The notes under the pieces: generated by a model
What the model saw: the letters and a program-made list of their open reading frames with translations, nothing else
What the model was told of the DNA's origin: nothing
Database searches by the model: none
Part shown: one piece after another, positions 1 through 10,284 of the stretch
Layout of the letters: each line of letters opens with the position of its first letter
Numbering within the stretch: position 1 is the stretch's first letter
Program-made: the position numbers and the translations under genes
Assembly: GCA_039566865.1 (NCBI GenBank)
Contig: CM076959.1
Coordinates: 16,538,501-16,602,500 of the forward strand
Length of the DNA: 64,000 nt
From: Aurelia coerulea
Lineage: Eukaryota > Cnidaria > Scyphozoa > Semaeostomeae > Ulmaridae
Direction of reading: 5' to 3'

Positions 1-450
1 GACCTTTCGTGGCTCAGGTTGGGTTCTTAAACGGATAATTTTGTTGCATTTTCAACAGCACAAACGAAAAAGGGAAAAAACATTGGAAAATATTTTGAAC
101 ATTGCAAAAATCTGTACATATATTAGTAGCTAATTATTTTGTATCATTGTATTTTATTCTAATTTTATTTTACTTTGTTAGATAGTAGACGTGAATTAGC
201 TTTTATTATAGCTATTTGTATGTTTGCCTACTGTAAATAAATGGATAATAATAAAAATAAAAATAATAATAACAATATGTCATTTTTGCGAATTGACAGT
301 TGTGTTTTTATATATTTATTTTCTGTTATTTATTGATGGCGCTTTTAGTTTAATATAATAACAACAATAGTAATAATAATGTTAATAATAGTGATAATGT
401 TTTGCACTATTTTGACATGTTTTAGATGCTGAAGTTTATTAAAAATTCAG
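1..450. other. AT-rich non-coding sequence, upstream or intronic
   Basis: AT-rich sequence with ATA/ATT-rich simple stretches (about 240-280 and 350-400). No exon with usable splice sites was recognised. It ends in a plausible splice acceptor (AAAAATTCAG at 441-450), so at least the last part is probably intron of the gene that continues at 451. Confidence 0.4.
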
Positions 451-613
451 TCCTAGGGCAAGCAACAAACGAGGAAGAAGGCGACACAACAGGTTTCGAC
501 GAAGTCACAAGGTTGATATAGCAGCTGGTGAACCACAGAAAGAACTTGACGAATCTAAGAATGTGAAATTGAATAATTATATGAGTTTATCAAGTCCAAG
601 GCATTCTGTCTCG
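451..613 (+). CDS. KIAA1549-like protein, internal exon (first exon in window)
   Basis: First visible exon of a gene whose 5' part lies before the window. Six exons (451-613, 1112-1346, 2339-2534, 8171-8300, 9014-9082, 9686-9961) join in one open frame of 355 residues ending in TAG. This exon follows TTCAG, begins with the last base of a split codon and ends in phase 0 at TCG|GTAAGT. It encodes a basic stretch (NKRGRRRHNRFRRSHK), like the juxtamembrane start of a cytoplasmic tail. The joined product is hydrophilic and Pro/Gln-rich, has no membrane segment, and ends in a helical PQPLIRAIKDELLRLSQ block. I recall this order, EARERI-type helix then C-terminal helix, from the cytoplasmic tail of KIAA1549 (UPF0606/DUF3827), whose cellular function is poorly known. 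The family call rests on remembered similarity, not a search. A LINE sits in intron 3. Confidence 0.5.
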
Positions 614-1111
614 GTAAGTTGTAGCATAGAGCTCGAAACTTTCAAATCTTTAAAAAGGTGGGTGTACAATTCTATGAGATTTGTGCTTTGAATTGAATGG
701 CTTGAAAGGAACTCATGGTACTTTGCTGTGAATCTGCCATGGAAATTTTTTGATATCTTGATTTTTTCAAAATGGTGGCAATTTAACTGTTTTGGAAAAA
801 ATCCATGGAAAATTTCGGAAAAATTTGAATCCTAAACCAATAGAAGATAAACGATATAACCTTCAAGAAAACCACAGTTCATAGTAGTTCATTATGATTT
901 CACATTTTATCAAAATTCATCGAGGATGCTTTGAACCAAGATTTACAAGAAAGAACCAAATCACAAACGAAAATTATTTTGGTTAGTGATACACTCTCTG
1001 ATTAAAAACACTTTGCAAATCATACAAAAAACTGAAAAGTTTCTCAACTTCGAAATGACCTCTCATCGTTTCTGGTAACGTTCCTTAATTTTCTATGTAT
1101 TTTATTTGTAG
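614..1111. repeat. Intron holding a partial inverted-repeat element (GGTGGGTGTA family)
   Basis: Intron 1 of the KIAA1549-like gene. From about 627 to 910 it carries a left part of a dispersed element (TCTTTAAAAAGGTGGGTGTA, then AATGGCTTGAAAGGAACT and GAAATTTTTTGATATCTTGA). Fuller copies occur at 41158-41679, 53788-54245 and 57770-58265. The right terminus is missing here. Confidence 0.6.
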
Positions 1112-1346
1112 GTTGATGAATCAGATGACACGCGAACCGAAGAAGATCGAGACACAAATATCGAAGAAGCAAGAGAACGAATTCATAATTTACTCGATGA
1201 TGCATTCACCATTCTTGATCCTTATAAAAGAAAACCATCCCCTCGAACAGCTCCTGCTCCAGTGACAGAAGAAAGATTGCTAGAAGGGAAAGAAGAAGCA
1301 CTGAGTCAAGCACCTATGCCAGAAGCATTACCACAACGATACAAAG
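1112..1346 (+). CDS. KIAA1549-like protein, exon 2 of 6 in window
   Basis: Acceptor TTTGTAG, donor AAAG|GTAATT; enters in phase 0 and leaves with one base of a split Val codon. It encodes an acidic region (DESDDTRTEEDRD) followed by the helix-like EEARERIHNLLDDAFTILDP and a Pro-rich stretch. This helix is the segment most like the DUF3827 family in my memory. Joining to the next exon keeps the frame open. Confidence 0.55.
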
Positions 1347-1366
1347 GTAATTGTTATATCAAGTTT

Positions 1367-1704
1367 GGGGCCCTTTACATGGAGACCCGACATGAAACTC
1401 ATGCCGGCATGAAAATACACTCTGTTTACATGAAAGCCGATATGAAACTCACGCGGGCATGAACTCATGTCGACAGGAGGAGACCCGACATGAAACTTTC
1501 CAAATACGTCATACATTTGTCATGTACATTTGTTTTTCATATCGCCCCGATATGAAGAAATTGTGTTTAGATGAGATTTTCATCCCATTTCCATGCCGGC
1601 ATGACTTTTCATGTCGGCATGAAAAAGCGACATGAAATTTTCATGCTGCCACGAAATGAAAGTTTCATGTCGCCCCGACATCATGTAAGCACAAAAAGAG
1701 CCTT
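1367..1704. repeat. Palindrome-rich CATG element in intron 2
   Basis: About 340 bp packed with short palindromes of the type CATGCCGGCATG, ACATGAAACT and CATGTCGGCATG, on both strands. The outer ends are related as inverted repeats: GGGCCCTTTACATG near 1368, and the complement of CATGTAAGCACAAAAAGAGCC near 1681-1702. It looks like a non-autonomous inverted-repeat element. No coding potential is evident. Confidence 0.6.
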
Positions 1705-2338
1705 GAAAGAGCAGTTTGAACTGAAAATTATGGCTTGAGTGTCGAGGAAATTGCGGCGTCTGCCAACATATACACCAAAATTTACACTATCATATCAGTT
1801 TGTCAGAGGATAAATGATCTGATCAGTAGCGTTCTAAAACTAATAACTGGATAAAATTTTCTGGAAACTTGCTGTGGGATAATGTTTCACTTGGTGTTCC
1901 CAATCAGGCCTATAAAACGCATGCTTTTTGCGTTGAGCGAGGTGAGATGCTACCACACGCTACGTGCATTTTGGTGTGGAAATAAGATGGAAGTTGATAT
2001 TTTTTAAGAAGAGAAGATTTCTTTTTGAGTTGGAATTCGCAAGGTCTCCCTACTTAATCTCCCTTTTCCCAATATTACACCTTTTGGCTATTCTAAAAGG
2101 AATGGAATCGAACGATATTTTGATGTAATTTGAAGAAATTTCGAATGTGCGCAATAGTGATAGAAGCTCTTTCGCCAGTCAATCGAACCCTTCCTGTAAA
2201 AATGTCTAATAATATTGCTCGATTCTGGCTCTTTTTTTAGAATAGCTATAAGATATGTTAATTTGAATTCTTTGCCTTACTTAGCTTTACTGGAAACTTC
2301 ATCGTTAGACACAGTATTTTTCTTTTGTTCATTTGTAG

Positions 2339-2534
2339 TACCAGCCCTTCCTCCTCCTCCTCATGGACGCGCAACCGCACCTCCGCCTGGTGAACGTAAA
2401 AGGATGTTTAACTATTCGATGCCACCTTCACAAATGCGACAATCAGGACTTACAAGTATGAATGGAACACAACCGTTAACGCCTGTAGTTACGCGCGATC
2501 CGATGGTTGTTATGGACCGCGCGGAGAAAAATCG
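2339..2534 (+). CDS. KIAA1549-like protein, exon 3 of 6 in window
   Basis: Acceptor ATTTGTAG, donor AATCG|GTGAGT (phase 2). It encodes VPALPPPPHGRATAPPPGER, then a stretch rich in Met, Ser and Pro ending MVVMDRAEKNR. The polyproline run could bind SH3, WW or EVH1 domains (inference). The following intron is unusually long because of a LINE insertion. Confidence 0.55.
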
Positions 2535-3362
2535 GTGAGTTAAGAAATTTATCCACTTGATTATACTTGTTTTGCTCGTAGAAATTCGTTTATTTGTGTA
2601 CGTTTGCCTAGTGTAGAAAAATTCTGCGGATTTGGGTTTATCTCTGTAGACTACCGATGGATGCTCAAACTACGACTAATGGACATTCACATTGAAAATT
2701 AGAACGAAATTGTTTCCCTCGATTTCATGTCCGGATTTGGAAACCATAGCAACACTGTACGAAAACAGAAACTTATTTCATTATTTCATATTTACGCTTT
2801 ACTATTTCTAGGCTAATTAATGTCGCGCGGTGGGAAAATTTCGTTTATCGCAACACGTCTGACTTTTGCCAGATGGTTTAGTTCCGCGCGGTTTTGTACC
2901 ATGTTTTTAAAAAACTGTTTTTTTTTTGTTTGGCGTAAACATCAAGGCCATCTCAAGGGGTTTGAAATTTCTTGTTTTTCTTAGTGAAAGCGTCACATGG
3001 GATGCAAAAGAGCTCTCTATTTCTTTTCGAAGTTATAGCCAAGGGTATTAAAATACCTAGATAGCAAACCAAACATTTCTTTGATCCAATTTCTTTAAAT
3101 TGCCAAAGTAACAACAGAAAATTCCCCTGATAGCTCATTCTCAACTACTCTTCTTGATGTTGCACAATAGATGCGTTTTTAATTACTATTATTTTATACA
3201 TTTAACATTTATCCTCCTTTTCTATTGTTTCTTTTCATTTTGTGGTTGTTACTTTTCGTTTTTCCAATGCTGCTGTTTATCTCAGATCCAAAAATGTATT
3301 TTCAAAACATCCTGTAGTTTGTCGACTGATGCTGAGAATGACCAAGGACATCAAGTGTGTAG
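2535..3362. other. Intron 3, left part, before the LINE
   Basis: AT-rich intronic sequence. No exon with paired splice sites was seen. The LINE's true 5' end could lie in its last few hundred bases, since no target duplication was found to fix it. Confidence 0.4.
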
Positions 3363-6300
3363 ATGCCTGTAGGAATTAACCAGTGGCGTGCAGGAATCGC
3401 AGGACACCGTATTTGTTTAATGTCAAAAGTCCCAATGGTCCCTGAAATATCAATGGTCGAGTTTTCCTTTTGTGCACTTCAGTACTTTGCCTACATGTAC
3501 TTATTCATCTGTTCATCTGTTCTTTCATTGCCGTTATCCCTCGTTGTTTCTTTCTTTTGGACCCACCTCGCTGCAACTGTTGTGTCAGCTGCTCCCCCAA
3601 AAAGTGCAGATGTCAGTCTTATCTTTGCAAAAATAAATTCACGTATGATTGTTAGTCTTTGGCTTTTGATTTCCCTTGTAATTGAGCTACCAAAATTATG
3701 TAAAACCATTCTTACTTACTGCAAGGCGTACCCAAGGAAAGCTCTGTGTTTTGTGCAGCAAATTCTTTTTGCTCTGCTTATTGGGACCGCACTGGAGATT
3801 TTTCAGGTTGGTGGGTGCAGCCCATTCAGCCAGCTGCTTTTATGTGGAGACATTCATCCAAATCCTGGCCCAGAGATTAATAAATGTTTGAAGTTCTTTC
3901 ACTGGAACTTGAATAGCATCTGTGCTAGAGATCGAATAAAGATACCTCTTATTGAAACTTATGATGCCCTCTACAAATATGACATTATTGCTATTTCTGA
4001 GACTATGCTTGATCAAACTGTGAAAAATGATGAAATCTATATTGAAGGGTTTAGCAAAGAGATATATCGCAGTGATCATCCGAGCAATACCAAAATTGGT
4101 GGAGTGTGTCTTTATTTTCGCGAAGGGCTACCCATCAAGAGACGGACTGACCTTGAGCTATTACCTGAAATTATCATTACTGAAATTAGAATAGCACGTA
4201 AAAAAGTTCTCCTTGGGACAATGTATCGTAGTCCAAGTCAAAACAGCGAGCAATTCGAAACCTTTATTGATAGCTTGCAACAGACCATCAATAAAATGAA
4301 AGCTGAAAATCCACACTGCATGATTTTAACAGGTGATCTCAATTGTAGATCTTCAATGTGGTGGACTGAGGATATTGAACAGCCCGAGGGTACTGCTTTG
4401 GACGAATTTATGGAAATAAATGGTCTGTATCAACTGATTGAGGAGCCAACTAATATAAGAAATGAAGGCTGTTCTTGCATTGACTTAATTATTACTGACC
4501 AGCCAAATATGTTTGTTGACTGTGGTGTTCACCCTTCCTTGGACGAACACTGTCAGCATCAAATTATCCACGGTAAACTGAATGTCTCTTTGCCATCTCC
4601 CCCTCCATATAAAAGGACAGTATGGGATTATTCCAAGGCTGATGTTCAAATGATTATTGAATCAATTAACAAAATCGATTGGACTGCTTGCTTTGATGGG
4701 CTAAATCCTACAGAAATGGTAGAAATATTTACAAATGTTCTTGCTGAAATTTTTTCGGAGTATATACCTAATAAAGTTGTCAAATTTGATGATAAGGATC
4801 CACCGTGGATGAAGCAGGAATTAAAAACTGCTATTAAGCGCAAACACAGAACATATGCTAAATTTGTTAGACGTGGTAGAAAGCAAGAAGACTGGAACTC
4901 TGTTAAAAATGTCCAAAACATAACATCAAAAATGATTACCAATGCTAAAAATGATTATTATCTCGGACTTGGCAGAAAGTTATCGAATAACGTAACTGGG
5001 GCTAAATCATATTGGACCTTATTCAACAGACTTCTCAATAAAAAGAAAGTTTCTAACATACCCCCTCTTATTGAAAATGGCTTATTTATTACCAATGTAG
5101 AAGCAAAAGCAAATATTTTCAATGAGTTCTTTGTTGCTCAATGCAGGGAGATAGAAACTGGTAGTACTATCCCTACATTTATTCCGCAGTTTCCATCACC
5201 CTTATTCAATATAGATATAAACAGGGAAAAGGTACTTCGAATCATTCGTTCTCTAGATTCTAAAAAGGCACATGGATGTGACGGAATTTCTGTTGCCATG
5301 ATCAAAATATGTGACAATTCGATAGTAGATCCTCTGTGTTGCATTTTTGAAAGATGCCTTGAAACAGGAACTTACCCTTCTCAATGGAAGAAAGCAAATA
5401 TAATTCCTGTGCATAAAAAGGGCTGCAAACAGAACAAGAAAAACTATCGCCCAATTTCCCTACTTCCAATTTTTGGAAAGTTTTTTGAAAAGCTATTATT
5501 TGATGCCATCTACGAGCATCTCAGTATAAATGGTCTTATATCGCCTCATCAATCAGGGTTTCGTCCCGGTGATTCGACTATCAATCAGTTACTGCTCATC
5601 ACTCAAAATATTTATAGAGCCTTCGATGAAACTCCTAGTAAAGAAACACGTGCCATCTTCCTTGACCTTTCAAAGGCATTTGACAGGGTCTGGCATGAGG
5701 GTCTCATTTACAAGTTGGAATCCAATGGCTTACATGGAAATGTTCTTCGGATTGTTAAAAGTTTTTTGTCAGATCGTAAGCAACGGGTAGTGCTAAATGG
5801 GCAATGTTCAAAGTGGGATACAATTTCCGCAGGTGTACCACAAGGATCAGTTCTTGGACCGTTGTTGTTCTTGATCTACATTAATGATATTACCCACAAT
5901 GTTAAATGTGGTATTAAGTTATTTGCTGATGACACGTCGTTGTTTACTACTGTTCAAAATGAAAATGTAGCTGCACTTGACTTAAACAGAGATTTGGCAA
6001 AAATTAGCTTATGGGCATGGCAATGGAAAATGCAGTTTAACGCTGACAAGACAGAGGAGGTCATATTTTCTTGTAAAAGGAATAAGCCAATCCACCCCGG
6101 TCTTGAATTGGGTGAGGAGGTCATTGCATCAAAATTGGAGCACAAGCACCTTGGGGTTACTCTTGACTCAAAGCTAAATTTTAAAAGTCATATTCGAGAG
6201 GCTATCTTGAAAGCACGGAGAGGAATTGGTTTGTTAAAATACCTTTCTAAATATGTATCAAGAGAGGTCCTTGATCAAACCTATAAGCTTTATGTGAGAC

Positions 6301-7115
6301 CTCACTTAGACTATGGAGACATCATTTACCATAAATATGACCCTGATATGCAGCTGAACCTTACGCAACAACTAGAACAGACTCAATATAAAGCAGCACT
6401 AGCTGTTACTGGAGCGTGGGTAGGTACAAGTAGGCGAAGGCTACTTGAAGAGCTCGGATGGGAAACACTTTATGACCGAAGGTGGTGCCGAAGATTATGT
6501 CATTTCTTTTCATTAACCACATCCAAAAGTCCAGATTACCTTTTCAATGAGATACCCGAACAGCGCTCAGTTGAGTATAATTTAAGAAACCCGCGTTGTT
6601 ATGAGCAAAATGTAGGTAGAACTATGCGCTTCTCCAGCTCTTATTTCCATAACACAATATGTGAGTGGAACCTGTTAGACAAAACTGTACAAGATTCTCC
6701 TTCTCTTGCAGTTTTCAAGAGCAAATTGCTTCGAATCATCAGACCCGAGAAAAACCCGGTTTATAGCATCTATGATATTTTGGGTATCAAGCTATTAACA
6801 AGGCTTCGAGTTAACTTTAGTCCTCTAAATGAACATAGATTTAGGCATAATTTTGAGTGCTTGAGTCCAATTTGTATTTGTGGTACAGGAAAGGAAGATA
6901 ATGAGCATTACCTCCTGCACTGCCCCCAGTTTACAGCTCAGCGCCAAGATCTCCTTGGTCAAGTCTCAGATGTCGGATATGATGTTGCTAGCATGAACTC
7001 AAAGGATCTTTGTCATTTGTTATTATATGGGAACCCAAATGAAAGCACCTTTGCAAACAGAATCATCATAGAAGCAACTATTTCTTTCATCAAAACTTCT
7101 GGACGGTTTAATTAA
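3363..7115 (+). CDS. LINE ORF: 2A-like peptide, AP endonuclease and reverse transcriptase (CR1/L2-like)
   Basis: Intact 1250-codon ORF of a non-LTR retrotransposon. Residues 1-160 hold several hydrophobic segments. GDIHPNPGP at 162-170 resembles the ribosome-skipping 2A motif (D-x-E-x-N-P-G-P), with His in place of the usual Glu. An exonuclease/endonuclease/phosphatase-type endonuclease follows (FHWNLNSI near 177, MILTGDLNCRSSMWW, SLDEHCQH). The reverse transcriptase spans roughly 660-930, with NYRPISLLP, HQSGFRPGDST, AIFLDLSKAFDRVWH, AGVPQGSVLGPLLF and the catalytic FADD at 854-857. The tail carries CICG...DNEHYLLHC near 1169-1186, a Cys/His cluster common in such elements. The element nicks target DNA and copies its RNA in place. 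The absence of stops and frameshifts argues for a young copy. CR1/L2-like is my clade call; the exact clade is not certain. The first Met may not be the true start. Confidence 0.93.
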   Translation: MPVGINQWRAGIAGHRICLMSKVPMVPEISMVEFSFCALQYFAYMYLFICSSVLSLPLSLVVSFFWTHLAATVVSAAPPKSADVSLIFAKINSRMIVSLWLLISLVIELPKLCKTILTYCKAYPRKALCFVQQILFALLIGTALEIFQVGGCSPFSQLLLCGDIHPNPGPEINKCLKFFHWNLNSICARDRIKIPLIETYDALYKYDIIAISETMLDQTVKNDEIYIEGFSKEIYRSDHPSNTKIGGVCLYFREGLPIKRRTDLELLPEIIITEIRIARKKVLLGTMYRSPSQNSEQFETFIDSLQQTINKMKAENPHCMILTGDLNCRSSMWWTEDIEQPEGTALDEFMEINGLYQLIEEPTNIRNEGCSCIDLIITDQPNMFVDCGVHPSLDEHCQHQIIHGKLNVSLPSPPPYKRTVWDYSKADVQMIIESINKIDWTACFDGLNPTEMVEIFTNVLAEIFSEYIPNKVVKFDDKDPPWMKQELKTAIKRKHRTYAKFVRRGRKQEDWNSVKNVQNITSKMITNAKNDYYLGLGRKLSNNVTGAKSYWTLFNRLLNKKKVSNIPPLIENGLFITNVEAKANIFNEFFVAQCREIETGSTIPTFIPQFPSPLFNIDINREKVLRIIRSLDSKKAHGCDGISVAMIKICDNSIVDPLCCIFERCLETGTYPSQWKKANIIPVHKKGCKQNKKNYRPISLLPIFGKFFEKLLFDAIYEHLSINGLISPHQSGFRPGDSTINQLLLITQNIYRAFDETPSKETRAIFLDLSKAFDRVWHEGLIYKLESNGLHGNVLRIVKSFLSDRKQRVVLNGQCSKWDTISAGVPQGSVLGPLLFLIYINDITHNVKCGIKLFADDTSLFTTVQNENVAALDLNRDLAKISLWAWQWKMQFNADKTEEVIFSCKRNKPIHPGLELGEEVIASKLEHKHLGVTLDSKLNFKSHIREAILKARRGIGLLKYLSKYVSREVLDQTYKLYVRPHLDYGDIIYHKYDPDMQLNLTQQLEQTQYKAALAVTGAWVGTSRRRLLEELGWETLYDRRWCRRLCHFFSLTTSKSPDYLFNEIPEQRSVEYNLRNPRCYEQNVGRTMRFSSSYFHNTICEWNLLDKTVQDSPSLAVFKSKLLRIIRPEKNPVYSIYDILGIKLLTRLRVNFSPLNEHRFRHNFECLSPICICGTGKEDNEHYLLHCPQFTAQRQDLLGQVSDVGYDVASMNSKDLCHLLLYGNPNESTFANRIIIEATISFIKTSGRFN

Positions 7116-7612
7116 ACTTTCTGGAAAAACAGCAGCCTAACCCTTTTTTTTTTCTTTTAGACTGAAGTGCTCCCGGAATTTGCGTGGGCTGTCTCTGCTC
7201 ATCGCACTGCTGCCGCGGGTGCATCGGTTGGGGGGAGTCTATGGTAAATTGGAAAGTCTTTTTCCCCCTCGGGGTTGAATCCCTGAAACTTTGTTTCATT
7301 CTCCCTGCCGGTGCGCTCGTGGTTGTGGTTTGGTGGGTGGTGGGCTGTTTGTGCGGGTTTTGGGGGTACTTCAGTTTTACCTTGGCTTTTACTTTGTCCT
7401 GATTTAGTGTGCATATGTATCTTATTTTTTTGTTTTTTTGTGTTCTATTATTAATTTATTGTTGATAGTACTTAGAAAATTGTAAGTGGCATTTGTAGTG
7501 AGGACCCGGTGACCATGCGTCTTTCCTCGCTGCAAATGCCACAGTAATTTGCATTAACTTGTTGTTTTTAAGTTTTAGATTGATAAAAAAAAAAAAAAAA
7601 AAAAAAAAAAAA
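3363..7612 (+). mobile_element. Near full-length non-LTR retrotransposon (LINE)
   Basis: Comprises the ORF 3363-7115, about 470 bp of 3' UTR with a T/C tract near 7144-7160, and a terminal A-tract of about 27 bases (7586-7612). It lies in intron 3 of the KIAA1549-like gene, in the same orientation. The 5' boundary is not resolved and no clear target-site duplication was seen. The A-tail and open ORF suggest recent insertion. Confidence 0.85.
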
Positions 7613-8170
7613 CAATCTCATGTTATCATCAGAGCTATGGGGAAATGAGAAAGTTGCTGATGTATTGAGCCAGAAAGTCAAAAGCATTGATTGTTTTAGA
7701 GCTCTATGTTTTGAACACCCTGTAGTTAATCACAAACCGATGAACTGTAAGCAACGAGAACCATATTTTTGCTGCTAGACGTCCAATAAAAGTTGTGGCT
7801 TAGAATGTATCAGGCCTACCATATTCAAGCTTGTAGGAGCAAAAACTTTATGAAAGATTGGGAATTGATTGTTAAATTATTTAGGTACATGTAATGTGAC
7901 TCAATCAACCTCATATTAGTATATGTCCAGTATTTGCTACCTAGTACGCAAACTTCCCTTGCCTACTGAGCTCCAGATTTGCTCCAAGTCTATTCCGTGG
8001 TTTATCAACGCTAGCATACAATAACTTCTGTTGGGGCGTTCAGCCTCCTAGTTGCATACAGAAAGAATAGAAATGTACGAATATTTCAGATGAGTATTCT
8101 ATGAGTTTCATTTCCCTTTGAGCAAAATTCGCTTTATTTATAGTTTAAGATTTTATTTCCTTTCAAACAG
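7613..8170. other. Intron 3, right part
   Basis: Unique-looking intronic sequence between the LINE A-tract and the acceptor TTTCAAACAG at 8161-8170. No further coding segment was recognised. Confidence 0.4.
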
Positions 8171-8300
8171 ATACCTAAGTCAAAGGCTTGGTCAATCAGC
8201 ATATGGTAGACCTCCAGCCCCATTTGCGTATACATATGAGAAATCTCCAAGTGATCAACCAGTCTTCATTACTCCTGTACAGCAACAACCAGATGGTTTG
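8171..8300 (+). CDS. KIAA1549-like protein, exon 4 of 6 in window
   Basis: Acceptor TTTCAAACAG; the first base completes an Arg codon split by intron 3. It encodes RYLSQRLGQSAYGRPPAPFAYTYEKSPSD... and ends ...QQQPDGL in phase 0 at TTTG|GTGAGT. The last 22 bases of this exon plus the donor are repeated three more times downstream by a tandem duplication, so four near-identical donor sites exist. The first is used here because it keeps the frame open and short. Confidence 0.55.
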
Positions 8301-8578
8301 GTGAGTTTCATATTTGAAAAGTTTACTGTTGGGAAAGGGGGTTAGTTATTCCACAACAGCAACCAGATGGTTTGGTGAGTTTCATGTTTGAAAAGTTTAC
8401 TGTTGGGAGAGGGGGTTAGTTATTCCACAACAGCAACCAGATGGTTTGGTGAGTTTCATGTTTGAAAAGTTTACTGTTGGGAGAGGGGGTTAGTTATTTC
8501 ACAACAGCAACCAGATGGTTTGGTGAGTTTCATATTTGAAAATTTTACTGTTGGGAAAGGGGGTTAGTTATTTCACAA
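8279..8578 (+). repeat. 74-bp tandem repeat duplicating an exon end and its splice donor
   Basis: Four copies of a 74-bp unit with starts at 8301, 8375, 8449 and 8523, the last truncated after about 56 bp. Each unit begins GTGAGTTTCAT and ends ACAGCAACCAGATGGTTTG, i.e. intron start plus exon end. Copies differ by only a few bases (TTCATA/TTCATG, GGGAAAGG/GGGAGAGG), so the expansion is recent. Confidence 0.9.
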
Positions 8579-9013
8579 CCGTTGCAGTCATTTTAACACT
8601 TAACTTAGATGCAAAAGAGTTAGCTCATAGGATTGAATTCAAAGACAGAAACTGTAAATGGGGCAATGTTTTCAGAGCCTCAGTCTCCTGAAGTAGTTTC
8701 GACTCTAGAATAAACTTTTTGTTGCTTTTTTAATCCACTAAGTGTAGGGAGCTTTCTGATATTAATGGGAATATCGTTCCAAGCGTTAAGAGCCAATTAT
8801 TGAAAGCCTGTCTTTACGTGTTCAAGATTTTTTGTGGATTTGTAGGTCCCTGCAATTCTTTGCTCTGTGATGTTGTTCGGTTTTAGACTGAATATACTAG
8901 GCTGCTGACACTCTCAAGTAAAAGAGCTGATCTCGCGTTTAAAGGCAAATTATATCGTATGAGGGTTGGACGTGAAGTAATTGACTCATTGGAATGTGTT
9001 CATCTTCTTGTAG

Positions 9014-9082
9014 GGAGGTGTGATCTGGAGTCCATACACTGCAGAGGTAATACGTGATGATATCAATAGCAGTTCTGCTCCT
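9014..9082 (+). CDS. KIAA1549-like protein, exon 5 of 6 in window
   Basis: Acceptor CTTCTTGTAG, donor GCTCCT|GTGAGT. It is exactly 23 codons, phase 0 at both ends, so it can be skipped without changing frame. It encodes GGVIWSPYTAEVIRDD followed by INSSSAP. An internal GAG|GTAATA could act as an alternative donor but is weaker. Confidence 0.5.
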
Positions 9083-9685
9083 GTGAGTAAATGTTTTATC
9101 ACCTTTGTCTCCTATATTTATACAATTACTTATACTTGTGCGCCTAGTGTCCAAAGAAGATTGAGAATGTTTGGTCGGGCGTATTGAATGAGAGTTTATT
9201 TGCATATTTGCATACACTTATTTATAGACCTTACTCGCAATTAATACAGTAAATCTCCGCATATAAGGACCAACAAAAATAAAAAAGGTAGAGTCTGTTT
9301 TTCCTAACTTATGCACCTTGTAATTAAGAGCCTGCTTCAGTTTGATGGAAAATATGTTTTTATTGCAGGGGTAGTAAAGTTGAGTTTGGATTCTCGTTAA
9401 ATTTCAACGGCAAGTAAATCATGGACCAGAATTGAACATGGAATTCTCGTTCCCATACAAATCCCTTACCAGCATTTTCCTAATTTCTGGGTCAAGATGA
9501 GGAGTAGTTTTACCAAACAAAATATCCAGATCTAAGTTAGCCTTTGATCGATAGATTAATATTTCAGTTTTGAATATCGGCCATATGCTGTTAATTCCAC
9601 AGCCAACCAAACATGTTAACTCTTTTTTTTTTATTCACCCGGTAGATTTCAACTCTGTCATATATTATCTATCTCTATTCAACAG
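9083..9685. repeat. Intron 5 with a repeat also found at 56856-57000
   Basis: From about 9418 it carries AATCATGGACCAGAATTGAA followed by TTCTCGTTCCCATACAAA, also present near 56946-57000. There the same motif forms an inverted pair, so this is a fragment of a dispersed element. The rest is unremarkable intron. Confidence 0.45.
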
Positions 9686-9961
9686 TTATTCAACACAATG
9701 GAGTCTCCAGCTCACGAGCAATTCAACATGAAATCAACACCAATAATGTCGACACCCCAATCTCAACGGATACGGCAACCGCAGCACACTTCAATCGACA
9801 TGACTACGTCACCATACGCAGGTCTCGGATATGGAGAAACGCCGCAGCCACTGATACGCGCGATCAAAGACGAACTGTTACGATTATCGCAACATGCGCG
9901 CGGCAGGACTCAAATACAAGAACTAAACACGGACGAAATGAGAAGAGATCCAACCAGCTAG
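9686..9961 (+). CDS. KIAA1549-like protein, C-terminal exon
   Basis: Acceptor ATTCAACAG; phase 0 entry; stop TAG at 9959-9961. It encodes LFNTMESPAHEQ, a Met/Gln/Pro-rich linker, then GYGETPQPLIRAIKDELLRL and a short polar tail. The PLIRAIKDELLRLSQ helix is the second segment that matches my memory of the KIAA1549 C-terminus. Family assignment is moderate; the exon itself is well supported by splice signal, frame and stop. Confidence 0.6.
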   Translation, partial: LFNTMESPAHEQFNMKSTPIMSTPQSQRIRQPQHTSIDMTTSPYAGLGYGETPQPLIRAIKDELLRLSQHARGRTQIQELNTDEMRRDPTS

Positions 9962-10284
9962 CACGCGGTGCAAATTAATGGATTTAGAGTGTTCTAGCCA
10001 AGTGATTTACTGTCAGCGAATTCCGAGATCCCAAGATTGTTAGGAATCAAACCAAATCGTAGTCAGACGAGCTAGCCTTCGTTTCGGGTATTAGTAAAGT
10101 AGGACCCTTGGCTATCTGCAAGGAGATTCGATTGATCCTATTGTTATACAAACGGTCACCTTTGTGAGTGTATATAAAACAATAGGAGCACATTGTTTCT
10201 TATACCCAATCAGCTGCACGATAACTGTCCTTTGAATAATGACTTCAGATGGCTGCGAAAAAAAGGAAAGTCTCCTAACAGAGA
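9962..10284. other. Probable 3' UTR and flank of the KIAA1549-like gene
   Basis: Sequence after the stop codon with no ORF of note. No canonical AATAAA was seen close to the stop, so the cleavage site is not placed. Confidence 0.35.
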
